A DNA stretch of 32,964 nucleotides, taken from Clostridia bacterium (GTDB taxonomy: Bacteria; Bacillota; Clostridia; Oscillospirales; CAG-272). Within the stretch, counting starts at the first letter, position 1; the number at the start of each line of letters is the position of its first letter. Position numbers and translations under genes: made by a program. The stretch spans positions 1 to 32,964 of the forward strand of contig JAFQDF010000012.1 in assembly GCA_017416185.1 (NCBI GenBank). Direction: 5' to 3'. Shown one piece after another: positions 15,868 to 25,707 of the stretch. Below the pieces are notes generated by a model, which was not told the DNA's origin, ran no database searches, and saw only the letters and a list, made by a program, of their open reading frames with translations.

Positions 15868-18160
15868 AATCATCCTTGTTTTCTCTTGAATAAACACAAC
15901 TGTTTTCTATCTTTTCAACCCCTACGCTTGCCACGTCAAGATAATTGAAAAGCGAGAACTGATGCTCCATAGCGTCAAGACAGCAGTATATTTTATACTG
16001 TATCTCGTTCTGTTCTTCGGGGTCGGGGTTTGCGTAATCTATGACGAATACGCTGGTATAATAATCCTCTGTCAAAGTCTTACGTACAAGATATATTTTG
16101 TTTATATCTTCATTGTCTATTGAAGCGATATAGTCAAGTATATACTCTAACGTTTCCTCCGGCAGCTTCTCGGGCGAGAGCTTATCGCGTCGGGTAAGGG
16201 TATCAAGCTCGGAATATTTATCAACGTAGGACTGCCCGAACTCGACCGCTCTTTTGCGGTAGATTTCAAGCTCCTTTTCGTTACCTGTAAGACAGCAGTA
16301 TTGTCCTATAACATCAAGACCGCCTTCGATTCCGTTACTGTTCTTCTCCATAGCGTAATACACGTGTTCCAAACCTTCATCCTCGTAACGGTGAAGCATA
16401 AAAATTCCCTTAATATAATGAGCGAAAGCGGTAGCTGAACCGTCATAAACATCTATGACCTTATCGCATACCTTCTCTGCCATAGATAACATACCTATAT
16501 CCCGCAGATCGCGAACGACAGACTGATACGTCTCCACAGCCACGGGTTTTCCCTCTGCTATCCAATCGTCAATTCTGCTCTTCGGCTTTACGTATATGAT
16601 ATCCCGAGCTTCGTCATAAGAAACGGTTCTCTCGTCGTATACAAGGTTCTCTACGTACTCCAGCGCCTTTGACTTTTCCTTGACAAAGTCTTCCGTATCA
16701 GAACCCTCTATGATATCGGCATCCGACATACCCATTGCATCAAGTCTCATCTTAGTAGTTGGATGGGTAGAGCTTCTGGAAAGAATCTCCCTGTCGGTAA
16801 GCTCCCGCCAAACATTCTTTCTGTTCTTTATATATTCCCTGAATCTTTCTATATTCTTCGTAACGAGAAGCTTATCCGGTTCCTCGGGCATATATATGCT
16901 TTCAAAATCAGCACCGTCAAGCTCCCAGCAATACAGAGCGTGATAATTAAGCTTTAGCAACGCAGAGGCGGCAAGGGATCTGTCACCTTTTTCTGTCATT
17001 ATGCGGTCAGCCTCCGACTCGGCAATAAGGGTGTGAGCGTACTGATACAACTGATACTCAAAACAGAATACGCTATCGGGATATAAATACATAGAAGAAG
17101 TAAGCCAGGAAAGATAATGACGTGTTCCGCCGTTTGTTATCCATACGAAGTAATCTCTCTCCTTCACATCAGAAAGCTCGTTTTTCTCCATATGAGCAAA
17201 CTCGTGAAGCATAAGATTATAAATCTCATCTCTTGAACAGACCGACAAAAGTATCATACCTATCTGTACCGATATGATACTTCCAAAACGGCCTATACCC
17301 GCGTTACAGTCGGACAAAAGACTTATACGTATCTCCTCCTTACACCCAAGCTCCTTCGCCGCCGCTCTTACCGTTTCGTACAGCAGAGGGAATTCCTCGT
17401 CGGTAACGTAGGTGGGATACTCTTCAAATATTACTTTAGGCGGAGCAAAGCGGATACGGGAAAAGGCACAGAGCCAGAGAAGTGCGGATATAAAGCTGAA
17501 GAAAACGCCTGAATCGTCTCCGTCAAGGGCAATACCTCCGCATATGCCGAGTAATGCACCTAAAAGCACAAAAACAAGAGAATACAGGAAGGTAGCTGTC
17601 CTTATCTTCTTTAAAAGCAAAGCCTTCTCGCGGGAGGTCTCCTCGTCGTGCTCGCGATGGGACAGGATAAATGCCTGTGATTCTTCCACGCTTCGTTTAT
17701 CAAGCTTGTTCAAGTAGGCTCTTTTTAAAACCACGTTGAGAATTAAAAACAGAGCCGTCAAAGTTATAGCCAACGCAAAGCCCCAATATGCGTAAATATC
17801 CGAGACGATGTTCCGTAGGGTTATACCTATAAGCACACAGAAAAATCCCATCACAAGGGAAAGAATGAAAATAAAACATCCTCGGACATTATGTACCTTC
17901 TGCTCCTTTGGCTTAAGCTCTGAACGAGTATTGATATTGATTTTTTCGTTATTTTTACCCGCTCTTACCCCGAAAACAAAGCAGAGTATGAGTGTCAATA
18001 TTTCCACACCGCCGAAGCAAGCGAATATAACTTTATCGGTACGGGTAAAATCGGATATCTCCCGTCCTCCCGTCAAGGCAACGGTGATAAATATCCATAC
18101 GAACATAAGGACTACAAGTATTATAGTTATCAATAGATTACTTACAGGCTGTTTTTTCAT
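15866..18160 (-). CDS. M48 family membrane metalloprotease with long C-terminal extension
   Basis: This is a predicted zinc protease in the cytoplasmic membrane. The 764 residues begin with six predicted membrane helices (about 8-30, 44-65, 93-118, 122-146, 188-211 and 217-236). The catalytic motif HEFAH follows at 319-323, and the third zinc ligand is in ESEAD near 381, as in HtpX/Ste24-type enzymes. The segment SRSSTHPTTKMRLDAM is also typical of M48. The last ~300 residues lie outside the usual domain and look helical, possibly TPR-like (SMAEKVCDKVIDVYDGSATAFAHYIKG). The substrate is unknown; quality control of membrane proteins is the family's common role. Monocistronic, with its own promoter and terminator. 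Confidence 0.88.
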   Translation of the reverse strand: MKKQPVSNLLITIILVVLMFVWIFITVALTGGREISDFTRTDKVIFACFGGVEILTLILCFVFGVRAGKNNEKININTRSELKPKEQKVHNVRGCFIFILSLVMGFFCVLIGITLRNIVSDIYAYWGFALAITLTALFLILNVVLKRAYLNKLDKRSVEESQAFILSHREHDEETSREKALLLKKIRTATFLYSLVFVLLGALLGICGGIALDGDDSGVFFSFISALLWLCAFSRIRFAPPKVIFEEYPTYVTDEEFPLLYETVRAAAKELGCKEEIRISLLSDCNAGIGRFGSIISVQIGMILLSVCSRDEIYNLMLHEFAHMEKNELSDVKERDYFVWITNGGTRHYLSWLTSSMYLYPDSVFCFEYQLYQYAHTLIAESEADRIMTEKGDRSLAASALLKLNYHALYCWELDGADFESIYMPEEPDKLLVTKNIERFREYIKNRKNVWRELTDREILSRSSTHPTTKMRLDAMGMSDADIIEGSDTEDFVKEKSKALEYVENLVYDERTVSYDEARDIIYVKPKSRIDDWIAEGKPVAVETYQSVVRDLRDIGMLSMAEKVCDKVIDVYDGSATAFAHYIKGIFMLHRYEDEGLEHVYYAMEKNSNGIEGGLDVIGQYCCLTGNEKELEIYRKRAVEFGQSYVDKYSELDTLTRRDKLSPEKLPEETLEYILDYIASIDNEDINKIYLVRKTLTEDYYTSVFVIDYANPDPEEQNEIQYKIYCCLDAMEHQFSLFNYLDVASVGVEKIENSCVYSRENKDD

Positions 18161-18189
18161 TTCTGTTCCTCTTTAAATTTGGTAATATA

Positions 18190-18218
18190 ATTATATCATA
18201 CTGAAAACTCATTTTCAA
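18190..18218 (-). promoter_or_regulatory. Promoter of the M48 protease gene
   Basis: The minus strand has TTGAAA (18213-18218), a 17-bp spacer and TATAAT (18190-18195), about 30 bases before the ATG. Confidence 0.8.
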
Positions 18219-18225
18219 TACAAAA

Positions 18226-18292
18226 GAAGCTTTTCGACCTTAATGGTCAAAAAGCTTCCTTAACTTTGCACTTTGCATTTTGCACTTTGCAC
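18226..18292 (-). repeat. Heptamer-array/hairpin repeat, copy A (end of heat-shock operon)
   Basis: Directly after the prmA stop codon the minus strand has four heptamers (GTGCAAA, GTGCAAA, ATGCAAA, GTGCAAA; 18265-18292), then GTTAAGGA and a perfect-looking hairpin (GAAGCTTTTTGACC with GGTCGAAAAGCTTC; 18226-18258) followed by TTTTGT. It shares array and core with copies B and C. The hairpin plus T-run should also terminate the operon. Confidence 0.85.
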
Positions 18293-19216
18293 TTATTTAA
18301 CTCGTTTAAATACTATTCCCTTCCAGCCGTTGTCGGACATAATGTCGCAGATGCCGAAGCCGTTATTTTCCATACAGTCGATAACCTGCTCTGCATACTC
18401 GTCGATAACACCCGACACAGCAACGGTAGCACCTATTTTGGTCACTCTGCCAAGATCGGGAGCCATACGCATAATGATATCAGACACGATATTGGCACTG
18501 ACAAAGTCATAGAGACCGCCTGACATATCTACGTCCTTCAAAAGGTCGGATACACCGCAGGTAACGTTATGTACGTCATTCTTCTCTGCGTTTTCCTTTG
18601 CCACGCGGACTGCTACGGGGTCAATATCATATGCGCAGATATCCTTTGCACCAAGCTTTGATTCGCAGATAGCAAGAATACCGCTGCCCGTTCCCACGTC
18701 GAGCACGTGGTCGCCGGGCTGCATATGCTTTTCGATAAGAGTAGCACAGAGACGGGTGGTCTCGTGGGTTCCCGAGCCAAATGCAAGACCGGGATCCATC
18801 TTTACGACAAGCTCGTCAGCCTTAACTTCATATTCTTCCCACATAGGAACGATCATAAGACGGTTACCTATTTTAAGAGGCTTGTAGAAACGCTTCCAGT
18901 TATTCTCCCAGTCCTCGTCACCTACACCGATAAGCTCGATGTCGCAATCAAGTCCGAGAGCATTGAAACGTTCCTTGATAAAGAGAAGATAATCGTTATA
19001 GTTATTGCGCTCGTCAATGTACATACTTACCTTGGAATGGGTCTTGTCAGCCTTGAGTATGCTCTCGTCGATAAGATCGCCGTAAATGGTGTTAAGTCCT
19101 GTTTCGATGTCACTGTAGTCCTCTATCATAAGCCTGTGATCAAGCATACTCATAATAGCTACTACATCGTCAAGCTGTGCACTTCTGCAGGTTACGCGTA
19201 ACTGTGTCCAGTTCAT
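18293..19216 (-). CDS. prmA: Ribosomal protein L11 methyltransferase
   Basis: PrmA methylates lysines and the N-terminus of ribosomal protein L11, using SAM. The 307-residue product has the N-terminal substrate domain, then GLAFGSGTHETTRLC, the SAM-binding VLDVGTGSGILAI, and SANIVSDII in the catalytic region. An AGAGGA site precedes the ATG. It follows dnaJ by 11 bases and ends the heat-shock operon, a common location for this gene in Firmicutes. Confidence 0.94.
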   Translation of the reverse strand: MNWTQLRVTCRSAQLDDVVAIMSMLDHRLMIEDYSDIETGLNTIYGDLIDESILKADKTHSKVSMYIDERNNYNDYLLFIKERFNALGLDCDIELIGVGDEDWENNWKRFYKPLKIGNRLMIVPMWEEYEVKADELVVKMDPGLAFGSGTHETTRLCATLIEKHMQPGDHVLDVGTGSGILAICESKLGAKDICAYDIDPVAVRVAKENAEKNDVHNVTCGVSDLLKDVDMSGGLYDFVSANIVSDIIMRMAPDLGRVTKIGATVAVSGVIDEYAEQVIDCMENNGFGICDIMSDNGWKGIVFKRVK

Positions 19217-19227
19217 AATCTATCCTC

Positions 19228-20358
19228 TTATTTCTTCTTTTTGTCGAAAAATTTCTTCTTTTTCTGATAATGCTTTTCACCGCAGGCTCCCGCAAATTCC
19301 CGAAGGAGCTCCTTCTGCTTTGAGTCAAGGTTGCGGGGTACTTCGATGGCAACGGTAAACTCGATATCACCCTTATTCTTGGGATTATGCACCGAGGGCA
19401 TACCCTTTCCGCGCAGACGGAAGGTAGTGCCGTTCTGAGTTCCTTCGGGAATAACGAACTCTGCATCCTCCTCAAGGGTAGGAACTTTTATGGTTGCACC
19501 TAACGCCGCCTCTGTAAAGGTGATCGGAACCTCACAGTAGAGATTGTTGCCGCCGCGCTCAAATATGCGGTGAGGACGAACGTTGATATATATGATAAGA
19601 TCGCCGGTGGGACCGCCGTTTCTGCCGTCATCGCCAAGACCGCGAAGTGATATACGCTGACCGTCTGCAATACCCTGAGGAACGGATACCTCTATGGTCT
19701 TGGAAACTCTTACGTAACCCTTTCCGTTACAGTTGGTGCAGGGAGTCTTGATTATCTTACCCGTTCCGCGGCAAGCATCACATACCCTTGATGACTGCAT
19801 CACACCAAAGGGTGTACGCTGTGTGACGTTAACCTGACCCGTACCGTGACAAGTGGAACAGGTCTCGGCAGATGTTCCCTTCTGGGCACCCGAGCCGTTA
19901 CAGTCGGAACACTTCTCTATCTTCTTAAAAGTGACGTCCTTCTTGCATCCGAAGGCTGATTCCTCAAAGGAAATAGTCAGCTCTACCTCGATATCCTGCC
20001 CTCTCTGAGGTGCATTACGGCTGCGTCTGCTTGAAGTACCTCCGCCGAAAAAGCTACCGAAAATGTCACCGATATCGCCAAAGTCAAAGCCTCCGAAGCC
20101 GCCGCCGAAACCGCCGCCGCCCATATTGGGATCAACTCCTGCGTGGCCGTACTGGTCATAACGCGCCTTCTTGTCAGCATCCGAAAGCACCGAATACGCT
20201 TCGTTTACCTCCTTGAAGTTGGCTTCCGCTTCAGCATCCCCGGGATGAAGGTCGGGGTGATATTTCTTTGCCATTTTGCGGTATGCCTTCTTTATTTCGT
20301 CCTCGCTTGCTCCTTTTTGTATACCGAGGACCTCGTAATAATCTCTCTTGTCTGCCAT
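19228..20358 (-). CDS. dnaJ: Chaperone DnaJ
   Basis: DnaJ is the Hsp40 co-chaperone that delivers substrates to DnaK and stimulates its ATPase. The 376 residues have the J domain with HPD (KYHPDLHPG), a Gly/Phe-rich region, four CxxCxGxG zinc motifs ([32 protein letters not shown]) and the C-terminal substrate domains. It ends in a Lys-rich tail ([11 protein letters not shown]). No Shine-Dalgarno site lies directly before the ATG; the closest, AAAGGA, is upstream of a 13-bp hairpin at 20373-20406. Confidence 0.97.
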   Translation of the reverse strand: MADKRDYYEVLGIQKGASEDEIKKAYRKMAKKYHPDLHPGDAEAEANFKEVNEAYSVLSDADKKARYDQYGHAGVDPNMGGGGFGGGFGGFDFGDIGDIFGSFFGGGTSSRRSRNAPQRGQDIEVELTISFEESAFGCKKDVTFKKIEKCSDCNGSGAQKGTSAETCSTCHGTGQVNVTQRTPFGVMQSSRVCDACRGTGKIIKTPCTNCNGKGYVRVSKTIEVSVPQGIADGQRISLRGLGDDGRNGGPTGDLIIYINVRPHRIFERGGNNLYCEVPITFTEAALGATIKVPTLEEDAEFVIPEGTQNGTTFRLRGKGMPSVHNPKNKGDIEFTVAIEVPRNLDSKQKELLREFAGACGEKHYQKKKKFFDKKKK

Positions 20359-20372
20359 CTATATAACCGTGT

Positions 20373-20406
20373 AAATGCACACCCTGTCTTTCAAGGGTGT
20401 GCATTT
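20373..20406 (-). promoter_or_regulatory. Strong hairpin between dnaK and dnaJ
   Basis: A perfect 13-bp stem (AAATGCACACCCT with AGGGTGTGCATTT) and an 8-base loop fill the dnaK-dnaJ gap, ending 14 bases before the dnaJ ATG. No T-run follows, so it is not a standard terminator. It separates the only AAAGGA from the dnaJ start and may shape dnaJ translation or mRNA processing. Confidence 0.75.
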
Positions 20407-20416
20407 CCTTTCAAAA

Positions 20417-22267
<1,851 letters not shown>

Positions 22268-22291
22268 CTAAATTAGGTAATGTTTATATTT

Positions 22292-22390
22292 AATGCAGAA
22301 TGCAGAGTGCATAATGCAGAATTATGGAGGATTTTTGTCCCAAAGGACAAAAATCTTCATCAATTATACATTATACATTTTACATTATAC
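22292..22390. repeat. Heptamer-array/hairpin repeat, copy C (grpE-dnaK gap), double-sided
   Basis: The left array on the plus strand is AATGCAG, AATGCAG, AGTGCAT, AATGCAG (22292-22319). Then come ATTATGGA and a hairpin with stem GGATTTTTGTCC / GGACAAAAATC and loop CAAA (22329-22358). A right array of ATTATAC, ATTATAC, ATTTTAC, ATTATAC follows (22363-22390) and ends at the grpE stop codon. Read from the other strand, the right array is GTATAAT-type, so the element is two heptamer arrays around a central palindrome. Confidence 0.85.
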
Positions 22391-22392
22391 AT

Positions 22393-22938
22393 TTAGTTAG
22401 CTACTTTACACATTGTATATCTGATAACCTTATCTCCCTTGATGTATCCCTTCTGGAATATCTCAGCGATAACGTTTTCACCGAGAGAATCATCCTCGCA
22501 GTGCATTACTGCGTTGTGGAAGTTGGGATCAAAGGGAGTACCCGGCTCTGCTGCGATCTCCTCAACACCCATCTTTTCAAGAGTTGCCTTGAACTGGTTG
22601 AGGGTAAGTGCAACACCCTCGGACACCTTGTCGTTGTCCTTAAATGCAGCGGCTCTCTCAAGATTGTCGATAACGGGGAGTATCTCCTTTATCGCATCAA
22701 CGTAAGCATCGCGGTAGCAGGACTCCTTTTCCTCTTTTGCACGGCGGCGGAAGTTTTCATACTCTGCCACAACACGAAGGTATTTATCCTCCTGCTCTGC
22801 TATCTTATTGTTAAGCTCTTCTATTTCTTTTTTATGCTTTTTGCAGTCCTTTTTTTCCTTCTTTGGGGCTTCTTCTTTTATCTCCTCTGCGGGAGCTTCT
22901 TCCTTTACTTCTTCTTCGTTGATGATCTCTTCTGTCAT
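22393..22938 (-). CDS. grpE: Nucleotide exchange factor GrpE
   Basis: GrpE releases ADP from DnaK. The 181 residues have an acidic Glu/Lys-rich N-terminus, a long coiled coil (NNKIAEQEDKYLRVVAEYENFRRRAKEE) and the C-terminal beta-wing domain (GTPFDPNFHNAVMHCED, GYIKGDKVIRYTMCKVAN). Its ATG overlaps the hrcA stop (AATGA), so the two are translationally coupled. Confidence 0.96.
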   Translation of the reverse strand: MTEEIINEEEVKEEAPAEEIKEEAPKKEKKDCKKHKKEIEELNNKIAEQEDKYLRVVAEYENFRRRAKEEKESCYRDAYVDAIKEILPVIDNLERAAAFKDNDKVSEGVALTLNQFKATLEKMGVEEIAAEPGTPFDPNFHNAVMHCEDDSLGENVIAEIFQKGYIKGDKVIRYTMCKVAN

Positions 22939-24014
22939 TTCTTATCCTCGCTTTCCTTGTCGGGAAGTAATTTATCGTTATCCATCATCTGCTGGATGTT
23001 TCGGGAGAGATAATCCACGGTAGCTATAACCTTGGAATAATCCATACGGCAGGGTCCTATAACACCTATAGCACCTACTACCTTGTCTCCCTGTGTGATG
23101 GTTCTGAAGATCAGCGTGGAGTTGTTCATAACGTCCACAGAGTTCTCCGAACCGATATATACGTTTATCTCATCCTTTTTGGAATGAGAAACTATATCAA
23201 GTATATCGTCCTTCTTTTCTATAGCACCAAGAAGGCCTCTGAATCTGCCGATATCCGAAAACTCGGGATACTGAAGCAGTCTGTCTACACCCTGGAACTT
23301 AAGCTCGCCCGCTGCGTTCTGGTTGATAACGTCGTAAACGCCCTTGACTATGGGATTTATAAGTGCTGCGGCTTCAACGCCTACCGCTCTTTCCATCTCG
23401 GAAATAAGAGAAAGAGTTACCTGCTCAAGATCTACGTTACAGAGATATTTATTCAGCACCGCTTCAAGACGTTCAAGGGAATCGTCAGAAACCTCAAAGC
23501 CGTGGTTTATGACCTTGGTCTGCACGTTCTCGTCGCTTGTCATCATTACGAGTAAGAACTTACCCGCCCCCATACGCATCGTCTTGAACTGAGTGATCAC
23601 CGTTGTGGGTGTATTGCCTTTAAAAGCAAGGGATGTGTAGTTTGTCATATTACCCATAAGCTTGGCGGCTGATTCAAGGATGTGATCAAGCTTTTCCTGC
23701 TTACTCTTGGTAAGTCTGTTAAGCTCGTCGATCTCCTTCATAGTCATCTCGTAACCCTTCATAAGAGAGTTTACGTAGAAGCGGTAACCGTATTCGCTGG
23801 GTACTCTGCCGGCTGATGTGTGAGGCTGCTCTAAGAGTCCCATATCCTCAAGCTCTGCCATCTCGTTACGGATGGTGGCAGATGATATTGATATAGGAAG
23901 GTTCTGTGTCAGATACTTTGAACCTACAGGCTCACCGCCGCTGATATGAGCGTCGATTATTGCCTGAAGTATCAGCTTTTTGCGTTCACTTAAGTCTTTA
24001 AACTCAAAACTCAC
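22935..24014 (-). CDS. hrcA: Heat-inducible transcription repressor HrcA
   Basis: HrcA binds CIRCE operators and represses the dnaK (and usually groE) operons; it depends on GroEL for activity in known systems. The 359-residue product has the N-terminal winged helix (SERKKLILQAIIDAHI, GEPVGSKYL, SSATIRNEMAELEDMGLLEQPHTSAGRVPSEYGYRFYVN) and the family core. The start is placed at a GTG at 24014, with GGGAGG 5-6 bases upstream. A longer frame to an ATG at 24056 would translate the heptamer repeat and is rejected. It is the first gene of the operon, below a CIRCE site. Confidence 0.95.
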   Translation of the reverse strand: MSFEFKDLSERKKLILQAIIDAHISGGEPVGSKYLTQNLPISISSATIRNEMAELEDMGLLEQPHTSAGRVPSEYGYRFYVNSLMKGYEMTMKEIDELNRLTKSKQEKLDHILESAAKLMGNMTNYTSLAFKGNTPTTVITQFKTMRMGAGKFLLVMMTSDENVQTKVINHGFEVSDDSLERLEAVLNKYLCNVDLEQVTLSLISEMERAVGVEAAALINPIVKGVYDVINQNAAGELKFQGVDRLLQYPEFSDIGRFRGLLGAIEKKDDILDIVSHSKKDEINVYIGSENSVDVMNNSTLIFRTITQGDKVVGAIGVIGPCRMDYSKVIATVDYLSRNIQQMMDNDKLLPDKESEDKK

Positions 24015-24043
24015 GGTAACCCTCCCTTCGGTCGGAATGTAAA

Positions 24044-24101
24044 GTGCAAAATGCAAAGTGCAAAGTTAAGGAGGAATTTTGTCCTTGGACAAAATCCTTC
24101 T
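24044..24101 (+). repeat. Heptamer-array/hairpin repeat, copy B (hrcA leader)
   Basis: The plus strand has GTGCAAA, ATGCAAA, GTGCAAA (24044-24064), then GTTAAGGAGG and a hairpin (AATTTTGTCC, loop TT, GGACAAAATCCTTC). Array and core match copy A almost base for base but lie in the opposite orientation relative to the operon. In the hrcA mRNA the core gives CCTCCTT, complementary to Shine-Dalgarno sequences. Confidence 0.85.
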
Positions 24102-24136
24102 TTATATTAAAAATTCCGGCTGCATCTTGCTCAGTT

Positions 24137-24163
24137 TTAGCACTCAAGACCATTAAGTGCTAA
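24137..24163. promoter_or_regulatory. CIRCE operator (HrcA binding site)
   Basis: The sequence is TTAGCACTC, 9 bases, then AAGTGCTAA; the consensus is TTAGCACTC-N9-GAGTGCTAA, so 17 of 18 positions match. It lies just downstream of the -10 box, around or after the start point of hrcA, which fits direct repression and autoregulation by HrcA. Confidence 0.97.
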
Positions 24164-24174
24164 TCTATGATTAT

Positions 24175-24203
24175 AATTTACCATTTATAAGCGATTATGT
24201 CAA
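24175..24203 (-). promoter_or_regulatory. Heat-shock operon promoter
   Basis: The minus strand has TTGACA (24198-24203), a 17-bp spacer and TAAATT (24175-24180). A TATAAT-like box slightly further down is too far from the -35. CIRCE starts 11 bases after the -10, giving a leader of about 150 bases to the hrcA GTG. Confidence 0.8.
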
Positions 24204-24246
24204 GAGATATATAAGCAAATTTTGTTAATTATTTATTAAGAGTGCT

Positions 24247-24276
24247 AAACAGCCTTCCCCGCAGGGAAGGCTGTTT
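24247..24276 (-). terminator. Terminator hairpin of the SLH gene upstream of the heat-shock promoter
   Basis: A perfect 13-bp stem (AAACAGCCTTCCC with GGGAAGGCTGTTT) and a 4-base loop lie 33 bases after the SLH stop. The T-run is short on the minus strand, where TTTAGCACTC follows, overlapping a half CIRCE site. Confidence 0.8.
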
Positions 24277-24309
24277 ACGTTTCTGTATTCATAATTTTCC
24301 ATCTGCGGA

Positions 24310-25398
24310 TCATTCAGCTGATTCTACAGGTGCCCACTGTGCCGTGAGACGATATGCACCATCTTCGTCTATCACGCTTTCAGCGGTAACTATATAGGAT
24401 TCCTCACCGTTTGTATAAAGCCAACCTTCAAAGATATATCCGTCCTTGGCAGGCACGGGAAGCTCGCCTAAAGGTTCACCCTTATCAACCACTCTGGATA
24501 ATTCTTCGCATTCTCCGCCTTCGGGGTCAAAATATACCTTGCTTCCGTCGCTCCAACGCATAGTAACAGTTATATGATCGGAAATATCTAATACTGTGTC
24601 ATTGTCAAGCTTGATATCACCGTACCACCAGCCGCCATTAATAAAGCCTTCCTTTTCTACATTAGCAACATTACCGAAGGTTGTACCGGGTGCAATATAC
24701 TTAAAACCGACTGAACAACTGTCTGCGCCGTTATCATCAAAGGTTACACGGTAAAGTAAACCTGCCTCAAGGAACTGGGACAGCATCTGAGCAAGCTCTG
24801 CTCTGGTAGCATAGCCCTTGGGATCAAGTGTAGTTTCGTTCTTGCCCTGGATAATACCGTTTGCAACACAGAACTTCATACCGTCCATAGCCCAGTTTGA
24901 AACGCTGTTAGCATCTTCAAAGGTATCAAGTGATCCTTCAATATTTACCTCAGAACCAGTATGTACCATATAATTCTTAATAAAGGTAGCTAACTGTTCA
25001 CGGGTAACAGGCTGACCTAAACCGAATAGATTTTCGCTTAAACCGCTTGTGATATTATACGCCTTAGCCCACGTGATAGCACGGGAATACCACTGATTCA
25101 TTTTTACGTCCTTGAAGCCGGTATTACCGTCGTAAGAGTGAGGCTGGGGATATTCAAGAACCATCAACACTTGCAAAATCTGTTCACGGGTAACATTTTC
25201 AGCCGGAGCAAATTTATTATTGCCCATACCCGACATAATACCGTTTTCGTATACATACTCGATACCCGAGGTGTACCAGGCATCCTCTACAAGATCATTG
25301 AAGGGGAGTGTGGGATCTTCTGCTTTCACACACAACGCACCGCCGATCAACAGTGCACAGGATAGAATAAGTGCGGAGATTTTTTTCATAGTTTTCAT
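24310..25398 (-). CDS. SLH-domain surface protein with InlB-type repeats, likely LytTR target
   Basis: This is a secreted, wall-associated protein of 362 residues. A signal peptide (to about ALCVKA) is followed by three SLH repeats (about 30-75, 92-140, 153-205; WYTSGIEYVYENGIMSGM, WYSRAITWAKAYNITSG, NWAMDGMKFCVANGII), each with a TRE/TRA motif. The C-terminal ~150 residues contain two InlB B-repeat-like (Listeria-Bacteroides) units (YRVTFDDNG..., DGYIFEGWLYTNGEE...AQWAP). AAAGGA lies 8 bases before the ATG. Divergent from the LytTR/kinase pair, it has an extended -10 promoter and a LytTR-type box pair immediately upstream, so control by that pair is probable. Function beyond surface attachment is not known. 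Confidence 0.88.
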   Translation of the reverse strand: MKTMKKISALILSCALLIGGALCVKAEDPTLPFNDLVEDAWYTSGIEYVYENGIMSGMGNNKFAPAENVTREQILQVLMVLEYPQPHSYDGNTGFKDVKMNQWYSRAITWAKAYNITSGLSENLFGLGQPVTREQLATFIKNYMVHTGSEVNIEGSLDTFEDANSVSNWAMDGMKFCVANGIIQGKNETTLDPKGYATRAELAQMLSQFLEAGLLYRVTFDDNGADSCSVGFKYIAPGTTFGNVANVEKEGFINGGWWYGDIKLDNDTVLDISDHITVTMRWSDGSKVYFDPEGGECEELSRVVDKGEPLGELPVPAKDGYIFEGWLYTNGEESYIVTAESVIDEDGAYRLTAQWAPVESAE

Positions 25399-25450
25399 AA
25401 CATTTTTCCTTTCTGTTTTGATTTATTCATTAGGAGAATTCTCTGGTATC

Positions 25451-25459
25451 AGTATAGCA
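25451..25459 (-). promoter_or_regulatory. Extended -10 promoter of the SLH gene (no -35)
   Basis: The minus strand reads TGC-TATACT, an extended -10, with no recognisable -35 (CTAAAA at the expected place). The LytTR-type box pair ends 24 bases upstream of the -10 hexamer. This layout is typical of an activator-dependent promoter. Confidence 0.65.
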
Positions 25460-25480
25460 AGTTATTTCCGGAATTTTAGC

Positions 25481-25510
25481 AAATGGGATAAAATGCATCT
25501 TTTTTGGGAT
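25481..25510 (-). promoter_or_regulatory. LytTR-type direct-repeat box pair facing the SLH gene
   Basis: On the minus strand ATCCCAAAA, 12 bases, ATCCCATTT. Regulators with LytTR domains (AgrA, ComE, PlnC) bind 9-bp direct repeats spaced by about 12 bases. The pair covers about -37 to -66 of the SLH promoter. An almost identical pair, inverted, lies at 25566-25595. Confidence 0.75.
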
Positions 25511-25565
25511 ATTATGAAATACAAAACGAACAAAATATAAAATGTATATTCCTGAAGCCACCAAA

Positions 25566-25595
25566 ATCCCAAATTCATCGTATTCTATCCCATTT
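25566..25595 (+). promoter_or_regulatory. LytTR-type direct-repeat box pair facing the regulator gene
   Basis: The plus strand has ATCCCAAAT, 12 bases, ATCCCATTT. It matches the minus-strand pair in 17 of 18 box positions. A -10-like TAGAAT lies 25 bases downstream (25621-25626), mirroring the 24-base gap on the SLH side, which suggests autoactivation. Confidence 0.75.
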
Positions 25596-25642
25596 TGAAC
25601 GACATTCCCGTTTTAAGGTGTAGAATATATTGTAGATAAATA

Positions 25643-25671
25643 TTGATAACAATTACGGTATATGATATAAT
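25643..25671 (+). promoter_or_regulatory. Second promoter of the two-component operon
   Basis: TTGATA (25643-25648), a 17-bp spacer and TATAAT (25666-25671) lie 37 bases before the ATG. It looks able to work without an activator and could give a basal level of the regulator. Confidence 0.75.
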
Positions 25672-25707
25672 CATTTATACCTAAATTCAATTTTTGGGGA
25701 GAATATT

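Noticed and set aside
20373..20406. dnaK-dnaJ hairpin as an intrinsic terminator
   Set aside because: No T-run follows on the transcribed strand; ACACGG comes after the stem.
24015..24056. Longer hrcA start at the ATG at 24056
   Set aside because: It would translate the heptamer repeat (MHFALYIP...), has no ribosome site, and the GTG at 24014 has GGGAGG and matches the family N-terminus.
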